From Typha latifolia (lineage: Eukaryota > Streptophyta > Magnoliopsida > Poales > Typhaceae): DNA of 64,000 nt. The position numbers were made by a program, and so were the translations under genes. Below, in pieces: positions 1 to 12,487 of the stretch (positions within the stretch are counted from its first letter, which is position 1; every line of letters starts with the position of its first letter). The notes below the pieces were generated by a model. The model worked only from the letters and a program-made list of their open reading frames with translations, made no database searches and had not been told where the DNA came from. Where the stretch lies: positions 15,201,188 through 15,265,187 of the forward strand of contig CM034101.1 in assembly GCA_019914945.1 (NCBI GenBank), read 5' to 3'.

Positions 1-166
1 AGAGAAGCAAAGAGATTAAGCATGTGCCATCGGGGGCTCATCTCGCAATCATGGCCGTACCCAATTGGATTCCTTGGTCCGGACCCGCTCTAAAAATAGA
101 CGGGAATTGTACATAGGACTCATCATTCCAACCAATTATCTCACTATCTATACCAATCCAGAAAGA

Positions 167-203
<37 letters not shown>

Positions 204-500
204 TTAGAAAATCGTCTCAACGCTAAGAAAGTAAATACCAAAGAGGAAGTCATTTTTTGGGAGGGGAAGTAACCGAAACGGAAAGCTTCTCCCAATTTGA
301 TGCCAAGCTGATGCTGACCTGCCAAGTTTTGTCGTCGCTTCCAAGCCCCAGTTGCACGGCCAAATGACGCAGATGCCCTCGCCCACTGTTCATCCGCTAA
401 CGATTTTTTACTCTGCGGAGAACGCCGACCTCGAGGGGTGTTTCCGTCAGAAGGAGAGGATGCTTGAATTCGGCGGCACAACGAGCTTTCTTTTAATCCC

Positions 501-536
<36 letters not shown>

Positions 537-860
537 TTTTAATATCTTTTATTCCTTTTACTTTTTCTTCTTCTTTTTATCTCGCGGTGGACTTGCATGG
601 GTCGATTGACGAAGGGATCGCCGTCCGATTTGGATCGGGTGGCTGTGATTGGCTAGAGGTGGGGGACCAGTTAAAGATTAGCGTGGAGGGGGAGATTGGG
701 GCCCATCATGTGAAAAAAAAACAAGCGTGTATTTGGGCCGGGCCCACTCTCGACAGGTGCAGGCGCTCATTGGTTGGGCTGTTTTTAACCTTTGGGACCA
801 CCGTTAGCTTCGTATTTTACCAAAATATTAAAAACGAAGAACGAAATATTTGCACTTAAC
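1..860 (-). promoter_or_regulatory. Possible promoter and leader of a minus-strand gene off the left edge
   Basis: No convincing protein is visible. Positions 600-760 carry promoter-like motifs: CCAAT-box cores (ATTGG at about 646, 693 and 769) and TGGGCC/GGCCCA site II-like motifs at 734-739 and 741-746, with another GGGGCCCA near 698. Between them and the edge lie a TTTC microsatellite (about 503-538) and an AAT microsatellite (about 168-200). An open minus-strand frame covers 38-481, but it reads through the AAT repeat as poly-isoleucine, so leader sequence is more likely than protein. The call that a gene starts here and runs off the left edge is inference. Confidence 0.3.
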
Positions 861-1880
861 ACCCTGTCTTTTAAGTTTATCATGCTTTTATTAAAATTTG
901 AGCCGGGCCTATTATTTTGGTATTTAAAATTTCAATACAAAACAATCCGTGTTAAATAAATAAAAAACATTCAATAGCTTTGTACGAGATTTATCCGGGA
1001 TTAAATTTAAATCCATTCAAATCATAAAATTATAGCTGGTACGATCGAAATCATAATTTTATAAAATAAAATATGATCAACCTAACTAATATCTCCCCAT
1101 CTTTCCTGCAATATTGCCTTGGTAATTGGTATACATAACCTTTTAAGCTTCCTTACCACTAATGCCTCTGTCTCATTCATTCATCCTCACTTTTCCTTTG
1201 TGCGAAAGCCCCAGGTAACGTGACATCCGTCTATGAAATAGGAGTACGAGATGGGGACAAAGGAAAGGGTATGTAAAGAAGACCAGAAAATGTCGTATCA
1301 TATAAATCTGTACGTAAAACGAGTGAATCAATAATTTGTACAATAAATTAGTGAATGAATGCAGTATGAATGAATCCCAAAGAGAAGAAGATAATAATTA
1401 AAGTTAGGAGTGTGAATTATCGAGAAAGCCAACTGTTTCACGTAGGAAGGTTGCGTGTGCAAAGATAGAAGCTAAATTATGTACATAATCCTATTAATCT
1501 CCTGGGCCTTTCGTCTCACTATATTAAAGCCACTATTTTACCTTTAGAAAAGCGAAAAATTATTGAGTTATAGTCCTATGGACTCTTTTAAGAATAAAAT
1601 TATGTAGGTAAACCTAATTAATCATAGTGAAAGATACTACTTTACTTTTGCATAAATTATTTAAAGATTTATGCACGCTAGAGTAAGCGAAATATTGGAC
1701 ATGTAGAGAGGGAATGATAAACCTAGGACAAACTTTAAATGGAATTGTCTAATTTCACATGGTTTTCGAGTATGCTCTCACCAAACTTAAGAAATTAAAG
1801 CAAGTTTTCAAGCTTTGGTATAATGTTTCATTTAATGTCACTACCTGGTTGCACTTGCTATTACTCGTAAAATGCAAATC

Positions 1881-1883
<3 letters not shown>

Positions 1884-1912
<29 letters not shown>
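1884..1912. repeat. TA microsatellite
   Basis: About 14 TA units in intergenic DNA. Similar tracts occur throughout the window. Confidence 0.9.
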
Positions 1913-1915
<3 letters not shown>

Positions 1916-3875
1916 CTTCGCAATTATATTTGGCACCTTTATAAATAATGTTCTCAATCTAGTAATTTGTATAGAGTCCTTGGAGTCCTAAAACCTTGAA
2001 TTATGCTGTCTCTCTTCATACTTGTATCAATGGATAGTATATTAGAGGATGAAGTAATTAAGATTAGAGATGCTAATTAAATTAAAAGGAAAGTTACCCA
2101 TCTTTCCTAGATTGTTCTATGTCGGGGCATAATGAGGATACCAACAAAAATTATCTTTGGTCCACATAATTATCAATTTTTATTATTTAATCAAATTTGA
2201 TTAAATTTGCAGGCTGAGATTAAGAAGTAAAATTATGAGTTTTTGGGCAAACCAAATGTGAGCACCAAACAAAGTATCAGAATGAAAGTTCCAAACTTAT
2301 TTGACTTTGTATATACAAGACTCGATATAATCGCTTTCTTATTCAGTGATTTTTATTAAATTAAAAAAAATTGTTATTTTTAATCAGATTTATTTTTCTA
2401 AGCGTCGGTATCGTCCTACTTGTAAATAAGTTTGGAACTAACTTATAATGCCAAATTAATTTGGTTAAAAACCCTAAAAGTCTCGACATATATTGGCAGT
2501 GTTTGAGGGGGATAATGACTTATAATCTCTTATTTAATCTCGTTTATCTTGAAATTGAAAAATAAAAAATCTTACCTAAAAATTCTTTACAAATATTCTC
2601 AAAATAGATGCAGAAGATAGTAGAGAGATATAGAGAGAGAATTCATCTTATTACGTCGTTATGTCTGTAGAATATTTTTAAGTATTTTTAGTGAAGAAGG
2701 AAAAAAATATAGTGCATATAAAATAATTCCATGCAGAAAAAATTGGGCATTCTCCTAGGTTCAATGAATTGGGTCTCATGTTTTCCCCACCCCAATCAAA
2801 AATATCTCCAAAGTTTTATGGTCCTTAATTAAGCAGTGGGAAAAGAAACCACTGTTGTTAGGTATCCACACATATCACAAGATGCCTAAGTTTTATTAAT
2901 CTTAGCACCCAACTGTTTTAATCCTTCCTGCTTAGAACTTTACTCACTAATCTTAACCCATGTTGAAACTTTACTAGATCTATAAATGAGGGCTTTCGAA
3001 GCTCCCCATTTGTTCACAAAAATGAATCAATTCCACCAAATTATAAGGTTGTAATAAGTACTAAACGACATAGATTAATTTGGATGGCATCGAAGCCATA
3101 CGAAATCTCTAATTTGGTACCTTAGACTGTACTTAGCCAAATCATTATGTTTATAATTTGCAATTATTTTCTCTTATCATTACTTGAAGTTATAATAATT
3201 AAAGATGCACATGCTAGTGGAGTGTGAGCTTCAACAAGCAGCAATATATATATAACAAAATTAAAATCGTCTCCCAAAGCCTTTAATCCCAACGGTTGGA
3301 ATAACAAGGGATTGATTTGTAAAGAATTAAGCATACAAGGTTCGAATTACAAAATTTGACGGTTTTTTTTTTAAATATGGATATCCTCTAAAATCTATTA
3401 ACTAAAATATGATTAATCATAATTAAAATATAAATTAGATCTATAAAAGATTATTTTATCCTTGCATAAATGTTTAAAAATGGTTTAAAGGCTGTCAAAT
3501 ATTATATATGGAATATACCATAAAAGGGGAGATATTTTAATTGTTTACATATGGTTATTAGCTTTAATAATAATTTATTAGGAATATTTATTTACATATT
3601 CAATTATTATTATTTTTTCTTTAAAAAAGTATTACTCTGCTATCATTTCGATCCTTCACATCTCTCCTCTCCTAATCTAACTACTACAAATAATATTTTA
3701 GTCATTTACCAAAATATCTCCCAAATTTATTATTCTAAACCTAGTTAGATTAACTTATTTTAGTTTAAAAGTTAATAAAACTAAAGTAGATTAGAATTTA
3801 TACCGCATCTAAACGCCACCTTGCAGGGAGAATCCAAAGCCCAAGTAATGGAGGAGTGCATGGTGATATGGATTG

Positions 3876-3920
3876 CCACGTGCAACCACGTGGACGCCAG
3901 GTAACGTAAGCTCCACGTCG
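3876..3920. promoter_or_regulatory. Cluster of three ACGT-core (G-box/ABRE-like) motifs
   Basis: CCACGTGC (3876-3883), CCACGTGG (3886-3893) and CCACGTCG (3913-3920) occur within 45 bases. They are followed by a CACGGACCGC stretch near 3992 and a GA tract near 4026. In plants, ACGT cores of this kind are bound by bZIP (ABF) and bHLH factors. No gene was recognised within several kilobases on either side, so the target of this would-be promoter is unknown. Confidence 0.45.
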
Positions 3921-4960
3921 GTAGCTTATGATTGGACGGCTCCTCTTTTAACGAGCTTTGGAGTTTCTTTGAGTTACGCAATCGATCACCACACGGACCG
4001 CATAATTTCCTCTCTACGTCCACAGAGAGAGAGAGAGAAGGAAAATAAAGTTGATAAGTAGAAGAAATTGTGAGGAAAATTTAAGAGAAAAAGAGTTGAC
4101 TCTAATGCAAACAAAAAGAAAACGTGAAATATTAGAATGGAAAGATATTTATTTTATTAAGCTCAGTCGTTCACTGGCACTGCTTTTAATTCAACCACTA
4201 TTATTATTTATCAAATATCATAGAAAATACCCAATCTAAGGTTTTCTCGTTTTTTTTTTTTTTTTTTTTTTTTTTGGGGGTTTGAAAATCACGTCTTCTC
4301 CTCTAATTTAAGATAATAATATATATATAAATTAAATGTGGATGATTATATAGACAAAATATCGACTGTTTCTGATAATTATATGTATAATATAAGATGT
4401 TAAAATGAGAAATTAATATTTCCACAAATAAAGTGGTCAACTCGCTGACCCCAGAGTGAACGGGACAAAACATGACAATTGGGAGTTGGAGGTGGGGGCA
4501 GAGGAGAAGGATGTCACATAACAGCTAATATTATTAGCCTTCCGAGTTCCGATTGATGTTAAATATTCCTCTCCTTTAAATTTCTTTCTTATTCGCATAC
4601 GTTATATCAAATAATGACCAGCATCATCAAATCTTCCACCCACTAATATAATTGGGTGATCGATCACCAAGTGCACTGCAATCAAAGCTCCAATCATGGG
4701 AGATTTAGATGCAATGCCTCAGGATTAAATGATAAGCATTGCATATACGATGGATGGATAGATGAATGCATGCTACTTGGTGAGTAGGAGCATCCAAATG
4801 TTTAGAAAAGTAGTCAAAATTATTAGATATATTCGTAAGAGTCATACATACACCATGATGAATTGCAGCTCCGATCATGGTATCACAGGCATAGTTTATT
4901 ATAATATATTATATGACTTTCAATGGAGGGCTGTTTCCATTCACTAATTGAATCAAAGTA

Positions 4961-5459
4961 CTTCTAATACCAAATCACTATATTTGCTATAACAACACTC
5001 TCCTCCTCAAAACCTATAAGCATGTAAAGAAATAAGAAAACAGTAAGGAAAGACTTATAGACATAACCACAATAAGATACATATGGTTCATCCAAAACTA
5101 AGCTATGCCCAAGAACAGGAAGAAGAATATTTCGCTATCAAGAATATGAGATATAGGTAGAGAGATCTCATTTATCTACTACCGTCGTCAAACAGCATTC
5201 TTAGAGGAAGCCCTTCTCTCGTCCGACTCTCCCTTAAGCAAAACCTACCTTTGAAGTGTCTAGAGGGCAAAACCCCTCTTTTGTGTGCCAATTCTCAACA
5301 TTTGGGTATTACAAACCCTCATATATAGTCTCTCACATATAACCCAAGCGACATAAGTCAAGTGAACTCAAACATAGATAACTCACTTCATGAGTCTATT
5401 GAATCAACCCTAATAAATATATGATTTAATTTTGTGACTTTGATATCACAAACCTAACA
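4961..5459 (-). mobile_element. Copia-type LTR with primer-binding site, internal region missing
   Basis: Read on the minus strand, the segment starts with TGTTAGG at 5459 and ends with CA at 4985, giving a 475-base LTR bounded by TG...CA. An internal TATATATGAGGG looks like the LTR promoter box. A few bases after the CA end comes TGGTATTAGAAG (4972-4961), which resembles the plant Copia primer-binding site complementary to initiator-methionine tRNA (TGGTATCAGAGC) with a few mismatches. No gag, integrase or reverse transcriptase frame was found beyond the primer site and no second LTR was recognised, so this looks like a truncated 5' end. Confidence 0.6.
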
Positions 5460-6350
5460 GTTTTGGCGTCATGCATATCAAGACGCTGCATTTGTACAGT
5501 GTTAAATGGAAATCATCGTAAGCAAAAGAATCTTGGTCTTCATTCTTTTCTTCCCATCAAAGGTTAAGAGCATGTGTTTATAAGTGGATATCAAGATGTT
5601 TCATATGGTTTTAACTTGCCACTTAGAAAGGATATGTGATGGGATCTATGAACCAAAAATTGATATTGTTATTAATGCATGGAACCAAAGGAGCACTTTA
5701 GCTTTTCTATTCTTGTATGGGACTATTCTAAAATCGTGAAATATGAAGAGCCATGGTTATTCTCCATGAGTCAGTATGAATTCACTAGTTAGTGCAATCA
5801 CAAGCAATTATTTGTTTGTTGTAATAATAACTACTTAGAAATACATTTTATCTTTTTGTGGTTAAATTAAAATTTACGGTATCTGTTGAATTTTTATTTG
5901 GGTAACTTGACTCTCTTCTGTGGTTATCTTTCTCATTTCTTACTTTGGATGTTGAAAATCTTTAACAAAACAAAAGGAAAAAATAGAAGAGAAAAACAGA
6001 ATAAAAGGGGTTAGAAGTTCAACAATCTTTAACAGAAATGTTTAATTGCCTAAAAGTGAAGTAAAAAGATAATCACTTTCAAATACCTCTATACTTTTTA
6101 TATTTATTTACAGAAAACATTAAAAAAAATAACTCTCTCATCTACCAAGAAAATTTTAACAATTTTTTTTTTAACTTACTTTCAAGCAGAGTTATTTCGC
6201 TGAAGCGAGTCACTTTATTAAACTCTAATTTCTACCAAGAAATTATAAGCTGTGCAGGATGCAACGGTGATAATATGTGGATTATTTGTGGGGCTCGTAT
6301 CGAGTAAAGCTGGACCCTTGTTTTGCCGACTTAATCTACGAGCTCCAATC

Positions 6351-6387
<37 letters not shown>

Positions 6388-7633
6388 CAAGATAAAATAT
6401 GAGCACCACTATTGAATTGACCAATCTGATGGCATTAACTCACATTAACCACTTGCGTCATCAAAGTTAGATATATGTAGGGAAACACTGTTCACTGCAA
6501 GTAGCTGCACATGCTATTTATCAATCTAGCTAGTGATAAGATCAGATATCCACTCCCTCCCCTGATAAAAAAAATCCTACAAAAATTAATACCACGCAAT
6601 CCATTCCAAGGAATATAAAGCATGTCAATGTGATTAAAACGCACCTCCCTTCTAGTTGCAACTGTCAACCTTCTCACATACAATTAATACCAAGCCCAAT
6701 TTTCTCTCGCCACTTGTGTGCATGACCCCACTCACTGTTTCCAACCCCTAATTCCTAGTGTAGAAATTAGTATCACAAATCACACAACAGTATCGTTCTT
6801 AGCATTACTGTTGCAATGATGTTGTCCTTTGCATAGCTATAATACCGATCACACATCGGAGCAATCTGGAGAAGAAAATAGAGAGGAGAATTAGGTGCAG
6901 AATTGACATGGGAGAACTCAGTGATACAGGATGAAGAGAAGTAAGCTTGTACCAGACAAGATTTACAACCATCGCCGTCGATATGTCGTAATCTCCTGTG
7001 TCGTAATAGACAGGATCGAACGCGACAATCACATGCGTGGTCTCAGGAAAGCCAAGTAGCTAGCTTTAAAGATTATACCCCAGAAGGGAAAGAATTAATC
7101 CAAATCGTCACCCTTAGAAGTGCATGAGTAAAGGACAGGAAGATTTTATAGGTAGGTATGCCTTGTTGCAGGAATAAAGCTTCTTTATGTAGGCATTGAG
7201 TAGGACTTGTAATAACACTGCACAACTGGAAAAAGGAGATAAAAAGACAAGCAGAATAAATACAAAGTTCGTTGTTATAATTCAGAACGTAAACTGCAGC
7301 AGGCATCTGAAGCCAATCAAATAGGAGCTTTTCTTGCTGAATCAGGGATGCCTGAATTAATGGAAAGATGACTTAAAAGAGTTCATAGAAGTCAGTAGCA
7401 ACAGTCACTGAGCTACAACAATCATCTTTCAGAGATGATTGCAACCACTTTTTAGGTCAACAGGTCGCAATCATGCTAATTGCTGACCATTATGAAACAA
7501 AACAAAAAGAAAAGGAAAATGAAAATCTTATGCAATCTGTGTCTAAATCTAGTTCCAGACCACCAATTTCCCATGTTCTTGTTCCAGATGTCTAACTTTA
7601 TTTTCAAAATAAATCTTTTCGAATAGAAAGTAC
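5460..7633. other. Intergenic stretch, no confident gene
   Basis: The stretch contains a TA microsatellite (about 6353-6385). A short minus-strand open stretch around 6960-7045 has somewhat more GC than its surroundings, but it has no splice context or family match. A possible further 3' exon of the unrecognised gene at 7634-9676 may lie near 7270-7370. It could not be fixed, because the phases do not settle which acceptor is used. Confidence 0.5.
6353..6385. repeat. TA microsatellite
   Basis: About 16 AT/TA units in intergenic DNA. Confidence 0.9.
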
Positions 7634-9676
7634 CTGCGAAGTTCATAGATGACTCCAGAACAAGTTGTTATATCAACCAGCTTCACCAATTCTAAATTAA
7701 CCCTGTCAAACTATATGAATTCTACCAAGAATACCATACAATCTTCAGCTCCAATTGGGAATTATTTCTGGCTTTTGCAAGATATACAAAACATCTTTGT
7801 AAAGGAATCATTTTAAAGCATAAGCATTAGATAGCATACACCCCGTCCTTCAAGTTTGATTCATGCTTCTGGCGACATTATGACCATAAGATCCATATCA
7901 AAGACCACTAATTGTAAGTAAGCATGCTCTTCTGTCAGGTGGAAAACAAGTAAATAATGCATAACAATCTAGCATAATTAGTTCAAGGACTGGCGGATGA
8001 AAATAAATGGATAAGCAGTTCATCGTCTATATCCACATATATATAGTTTACCTTGAAGAAATCAATATTAACAAGTTCTGCCATCAGAGAGAACAGAACA
8101 TGTTTTACTTATCATAAAAGAAAAATTCTCTATAAATATACTCTTAGAAGAAAAAAAAATCTCTGTATAACATCATATTTTTTTCACATTAAATCCAATT
8201 ATTATTTTCACAATGGCAATAATACTAAGACAATACCATAATATGAGCCTTCAACTGAGGTTGACATGCCAAAACAACCTTACAAAGCATGTTGCCCTAT
8301 GCCACAGAATAGAAGATTCAATATTACTAACAGCTGTAATTTCATCTGAATAAGAGTGTTTCTTGAGAATGTTCTTCAAACTGTCTTTGTTGATGAGCCG
8401 ATTTAGAAGCTGCAAACAGCGCCTGGATGGGCTCAGGTCACAACATTACGGACTTGTTACATATACTTAGAAGTCCTAAAATATGATTCTTGACTTCTAA
8501 TTGCAACACTTTCCAGAGTATTATTGTCAGGTGTTAGGTCAAAGCACAATAGTAAATCTGGAATATCCATAAAATAAAAGGTTTGAAGTTCTAGTCGAAA
8601 AGGACTTGTTTCCATCCAAAATGATCTGAAATATCCATCATTTATGGTTTCATTGGAAATCTATGCCAGAAAACTCGAAAGATGTCCAAAACAGACTGAA
8701 ATTGACTCAGACCTGAATGAAACTATAGATACAATTGAATATTGACTAGAACTGGCCATTTCAAAAAAAAAAAAACTGTGCAGTGCCATTCAAAGGCACT
8801 ATGCATATTATCACCAAACGTATTCATTTCTAAGGAAGTCAAATAAAACTCATTATAGTGAACTCGAGCAGACACATTCTAGACATGGTTCATCAATAGC
8901 TACATTGAAGAGTAAATTTAGTTATACCATTCTCTTCTAATTTAGATGCAAACTCATGACATATCTTCCTTTTTTTCTCAACAGTGACCATGTACATCGC
9001 CATAATTTGATTTACCTACCACCAAAAGCATTTCCTTAACCCAAACACTTATTAGTCATATAATTGTCATGTAACAAATAACATTAACTTCACTGATTAA
9101 TTATTTACTTATGAAGTATTTTAAGTCATACTACACTTAAATCATACAGTTTTACATATATAATCCTGAAACTACTGAACCATTCCTATGTAACAAAATA
9201 ACTCCAAAGTGATGAGCAATCTGGTTTGCTGTGTCCAAGTTTTCTTCTCAATTTTCATATTTGGAAACTTCTCTACAAATTTTGCAAAACTTTGATGCTA
9301 AGCATCACTGCCAAAAGAGAAACCCAGGCCCAGTCAAGACAAAAACACTAATCGAGATATAGAACCTCGTCGATCCTTCATATCTTTTGCCAAGGCATAA
9401 ACAACAAGAAACCTCTAGTACCAATAAATGAAAACATCAGATATTGGTGAAAATATATTAGCAACAGCTAATCTAATACTGCAACAACAAAAGAAAATGA
9501 CAACAGCATTCTATTATATAAAAAACAAGGGATGGTATCCTAGTTGCACAATACTTTAGTGTAATTACCTTTTTTTCAGCTTCAGCAGCAATTTTTTGAT
9601 CAAATAGGTTTGAGAAAATCTCATCTCCCAATGTGTGACGCCATGCTAATGCGTAATGGGACCTGCTGTCAAAATC
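7634..9676 (-). CDS. Unrecognised multi-exon gene, partial (five exon-like segments)
   Basis: Five minus-strand segments look like exons with AG before and GT after: 9676-9569 (36 codons, DFDSRSHYALAWRHTLGDEI...), 9015-8928 (VNQIMAMYMVTVEKKRK...), 8409-8284 (LLNRLINKDSLKNILKK...), 8077-8052 and 7702-7634 (NLELVKLVDITTCSGVIYEL). Phases agree across the first junction, and 8409-8284, 8077-8052 and 7702-7634 join in one open frame. Between 8928 and 8409 the phases do not match, so an exon is missing or a border is wrong. The first two segments are rich in charged residues and could form a coiled coil. I do not recognise the family. The 5' exons (above 9676) and the C-terminus were not found. It may be a real gene with long introns or a decaying copy. 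Confidence 0.4.
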
Positions 9677-12487
9677 CTAGGCATGCCAAGTACAGCATGC
9701 CTGTAACAGAGCATGATAATTATTGCTTAACGTGGCAACTACTTCTCTGAAAAAGAAAGATGCTTAGTCTAGCAAATATCAGACTAATCACTGTATTATG
9801 AAACCAACATTGTACCCTTCAAAGATATTTTCCAGGACAATTTATACCATCATCCAAGAAAATCTAAAGTATCAAATAGCAGGTACAGCATGACCTTTGC
9901 AAACATAAAGGAAATGTCAGTAGTATGTGGGGGTATAACATCAAAAAAAGTTCAGGCCATTAAATGTCAAAAGATTATGATGCAGCATATATAGAATGTA
10001 GATATGGATTTGGATTATATAAAACTTTCATTATCTTCGATAAGTTTAAGCACGTGGAATCATACATAAATCTAGTGAACCACAAGTAATCCTTGTTTAT
10101 TAGTGAACCCCACCAGCCCTTGGTGCAGACCAATTAATCTGATAATCCATGGTCCGTGGCGTGTGTATACAGTAAACACTAAACACATGCCCTTTTGCCT
10201 TCCTCTTATCAGAGAAGTTAAGTTTTCAAAAGCAACAAAGTATTTCATATTCCCTGAATGGATCAACAACCAAAGCTTCCTGTAGGAGTACAAGAATAAA
10301 AACAACACCCCTATGACTCCCTTAATTGGTGTCAGTTAAATACTTAAATGAATATATTTTTTTCTTCGTTCAGCTCCATCTTGGAGTTCTCAACATCATG
10401 AAGGGTTCTAAACTTCTAGTTGTATCTAGGTCTGCTTTTCGTCTCTCTCCCTTATGGCATCTTCCATCTATACTGGAAATCTGAATCACTTCTTAATCGC
10501 ACCATGTTATCACTTTTAGCATGTTCAGACCATCTTAAATAATTTCCTCATACCTTATCCTCAATCAGTGCTACCATTACATTTCCAAACTCCCTCCAAG
10601 AATGTGAATAAAAAGAAAACTAAAGGCAAAAGAATCTTCAAGCATCAAAACCCAATGTTCTTTTGCACCAATAACAGACATAGGTTTGCAGAGGAGAGCA
10701 TTTACTATCAAAAGAAAAGAAAAGAAAAGAAAAGAAAAGGACCATCTCGCAGAAGCCAATATTCATCAATAATTCAACATGAGTGATTAAATGCGACTTA
10801 CTCTAAGCACTAAATAGAATATAAAAGACCGAAATGACCAATCTAAATCATTCAACACCATTTCAGCTATTATCTGACTGCTAGTTTTGGCATTATCAGA
10901 TGTGCTCATGGATCCAACGTAAAAGTGCTACACAATGGTCTCTTTAGGCCATTTATATTCCATGGTTTAGAAAGGCATTCGGAAATTCTTGCTCCAACAA
11001 AATAACCTTTCGCATAAATGTAGGTATTGCTTCCCTGTAATAGCTGATAATACAATTTAATAATGCAACCTGTTGTGCCACGCAAACCAGGGAACAAGGC
11101 CCTCACATACTTGTGATGGCATTTAGTTGCTTGGCACATGCATGTACTAACCAGTGAGGACACTGTGTGTAATAAAACAGTGTTGTGCCTCCAATTTTAA
11201 GGAGTCCCCTATAAGTCAATGTGTGAGTGTATTCACTTAATTCAGCAAAATGACCAGCAGGAGAAATTCAGAAAATGATATATATTGCTCTGCTCTAATA
11301 ATTTACTTGTACCGGCAAAGTGTCAACAAATTGGAGCGCAAACCAAGAAGCATCAATTTTTATCAACCTAAAATAATGTTTACCGTCACTGAATATATGT
11401 AACTCAGGTGATGATTTCAAGGATATAGTGCAGTTATAAGGAATATGAGGGAAGACATGCAAATATAAAAATACTCCAGGGCAAATACATGACAACCTTA
11501 TCTATATACACAGATCCACACTGGCACATGCTTGTTGTGTGTTTGTTCAACTATGCATGACAAGTTCCACAGGAATTTAATTGAGGTTGCTCAAAGATTG
11601 TTGGCATAATTGTCTTGCACTTTTCCAACTTCCAATAACTACGAGCACCAAGCATAAGCATCCATCAGTACTTTTTGACCATTCTTCTAAAAATATAGAA
11701 TATAACTAGGCTCCACTTAAGTCCCGCCTAGATGACCGCTGTAGCATCTTATATCATATTTTAATATATAGATTGACTCTGAAATTTAAAACTATTGTAC
11801 ATTGATGAATTAGTGGATTCTTATAGCTTACTATAGTTCTTAATAAGAATGTTAAGAAGAATGCACTAGTATATTGTTCAAATTGTAGGCATTAATTTTA
11901 AATTTTTAACTTCTTCTCTCACTATTATTTTTTTATTTGTTTATTTTTTAACCATTTTGAATTCTAGGCACTCGCCTAGCACTAAAGCGCTACATGATCC
12001 CTTGTCCACCCGTCTACTACCTACAGTATTTTAAAACCTTGTTCTTGACACACGAGATTCAAACTATTTTACATGTGACAACATGATAAATGACAAAAGA
12101 ACCAATTATGAAGACCAATCCATCATAAAAGATATTAGGGTATAAAAAATACTTACTGCAAATACTGATACATGAAAGAGCTTTCTAATCATTGATTATA
12201 TTATGAAATTATGATGATATGCCTTATGAGAAAGGCTTTGAGGCAAAGAATTATAAAAAAGATGTTCCTCAATCAGATTTGAAGCAAAAGTTTCAAAACT
12301 ACCTTCAGTACTCAAGAAGGTCTAAGCATTGATATGAAAAGTGTCGATATGCTCGAGTGAATCAAAGACCAGCTTCCAATGTGGAACAAAAATATTGAAA
12401 CACAGGAGAAAGTAAAGCCTGACTGCTAACTATGCTTTCCTTTTGTCATTTAGTGAAATGTTATAAATTCTATTGCCTCCTTAATAA
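9677..12487. other. Stretch without a confident gene
   Basis: The stretch lies between the 3' end of the glycosyltransferase and the unrecognised minus-strand exons, and probably contains upstream exons or introns of the latter. A minus-strand segment near 11388-11450 (reading PYNCTISLKSSPELHIFSD, then GTAAAC) looks exon-like but lacks a clear acceptor. An AAAAG microsatellite lies at about 10710-10739. No transposon protein was recognised. Confidence 0.4.

Larger units (their letters stand above)
861..4960. other. Gene-free AT-rich intergenic stretch
   Basis: No ORF with recognisable protein similarity or exon structure was seen on either strand. The stretch contains a TA dinucleotide tract (about 1884-1912), a T homopolymer (about 4251-4275) and a small cluster of ACGT-core motifs listed separately. 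The rest is AT-rich sequence without a recognised element. Confidence 0.6.

Noticed and set aside
38..481. Long minus-strand frame near the left edge as a gene
   Set aside because: It reads through an AAT microsatellite as poly-isoleucine and matches no known protein. A leader sequence is more likely.
3285..3360. Possible SINE or tRNA relic with GGTTCGAAT
   Set aside because: A B-box-like motif is present, but the A box is weak and no element ends or target duplications were seen.
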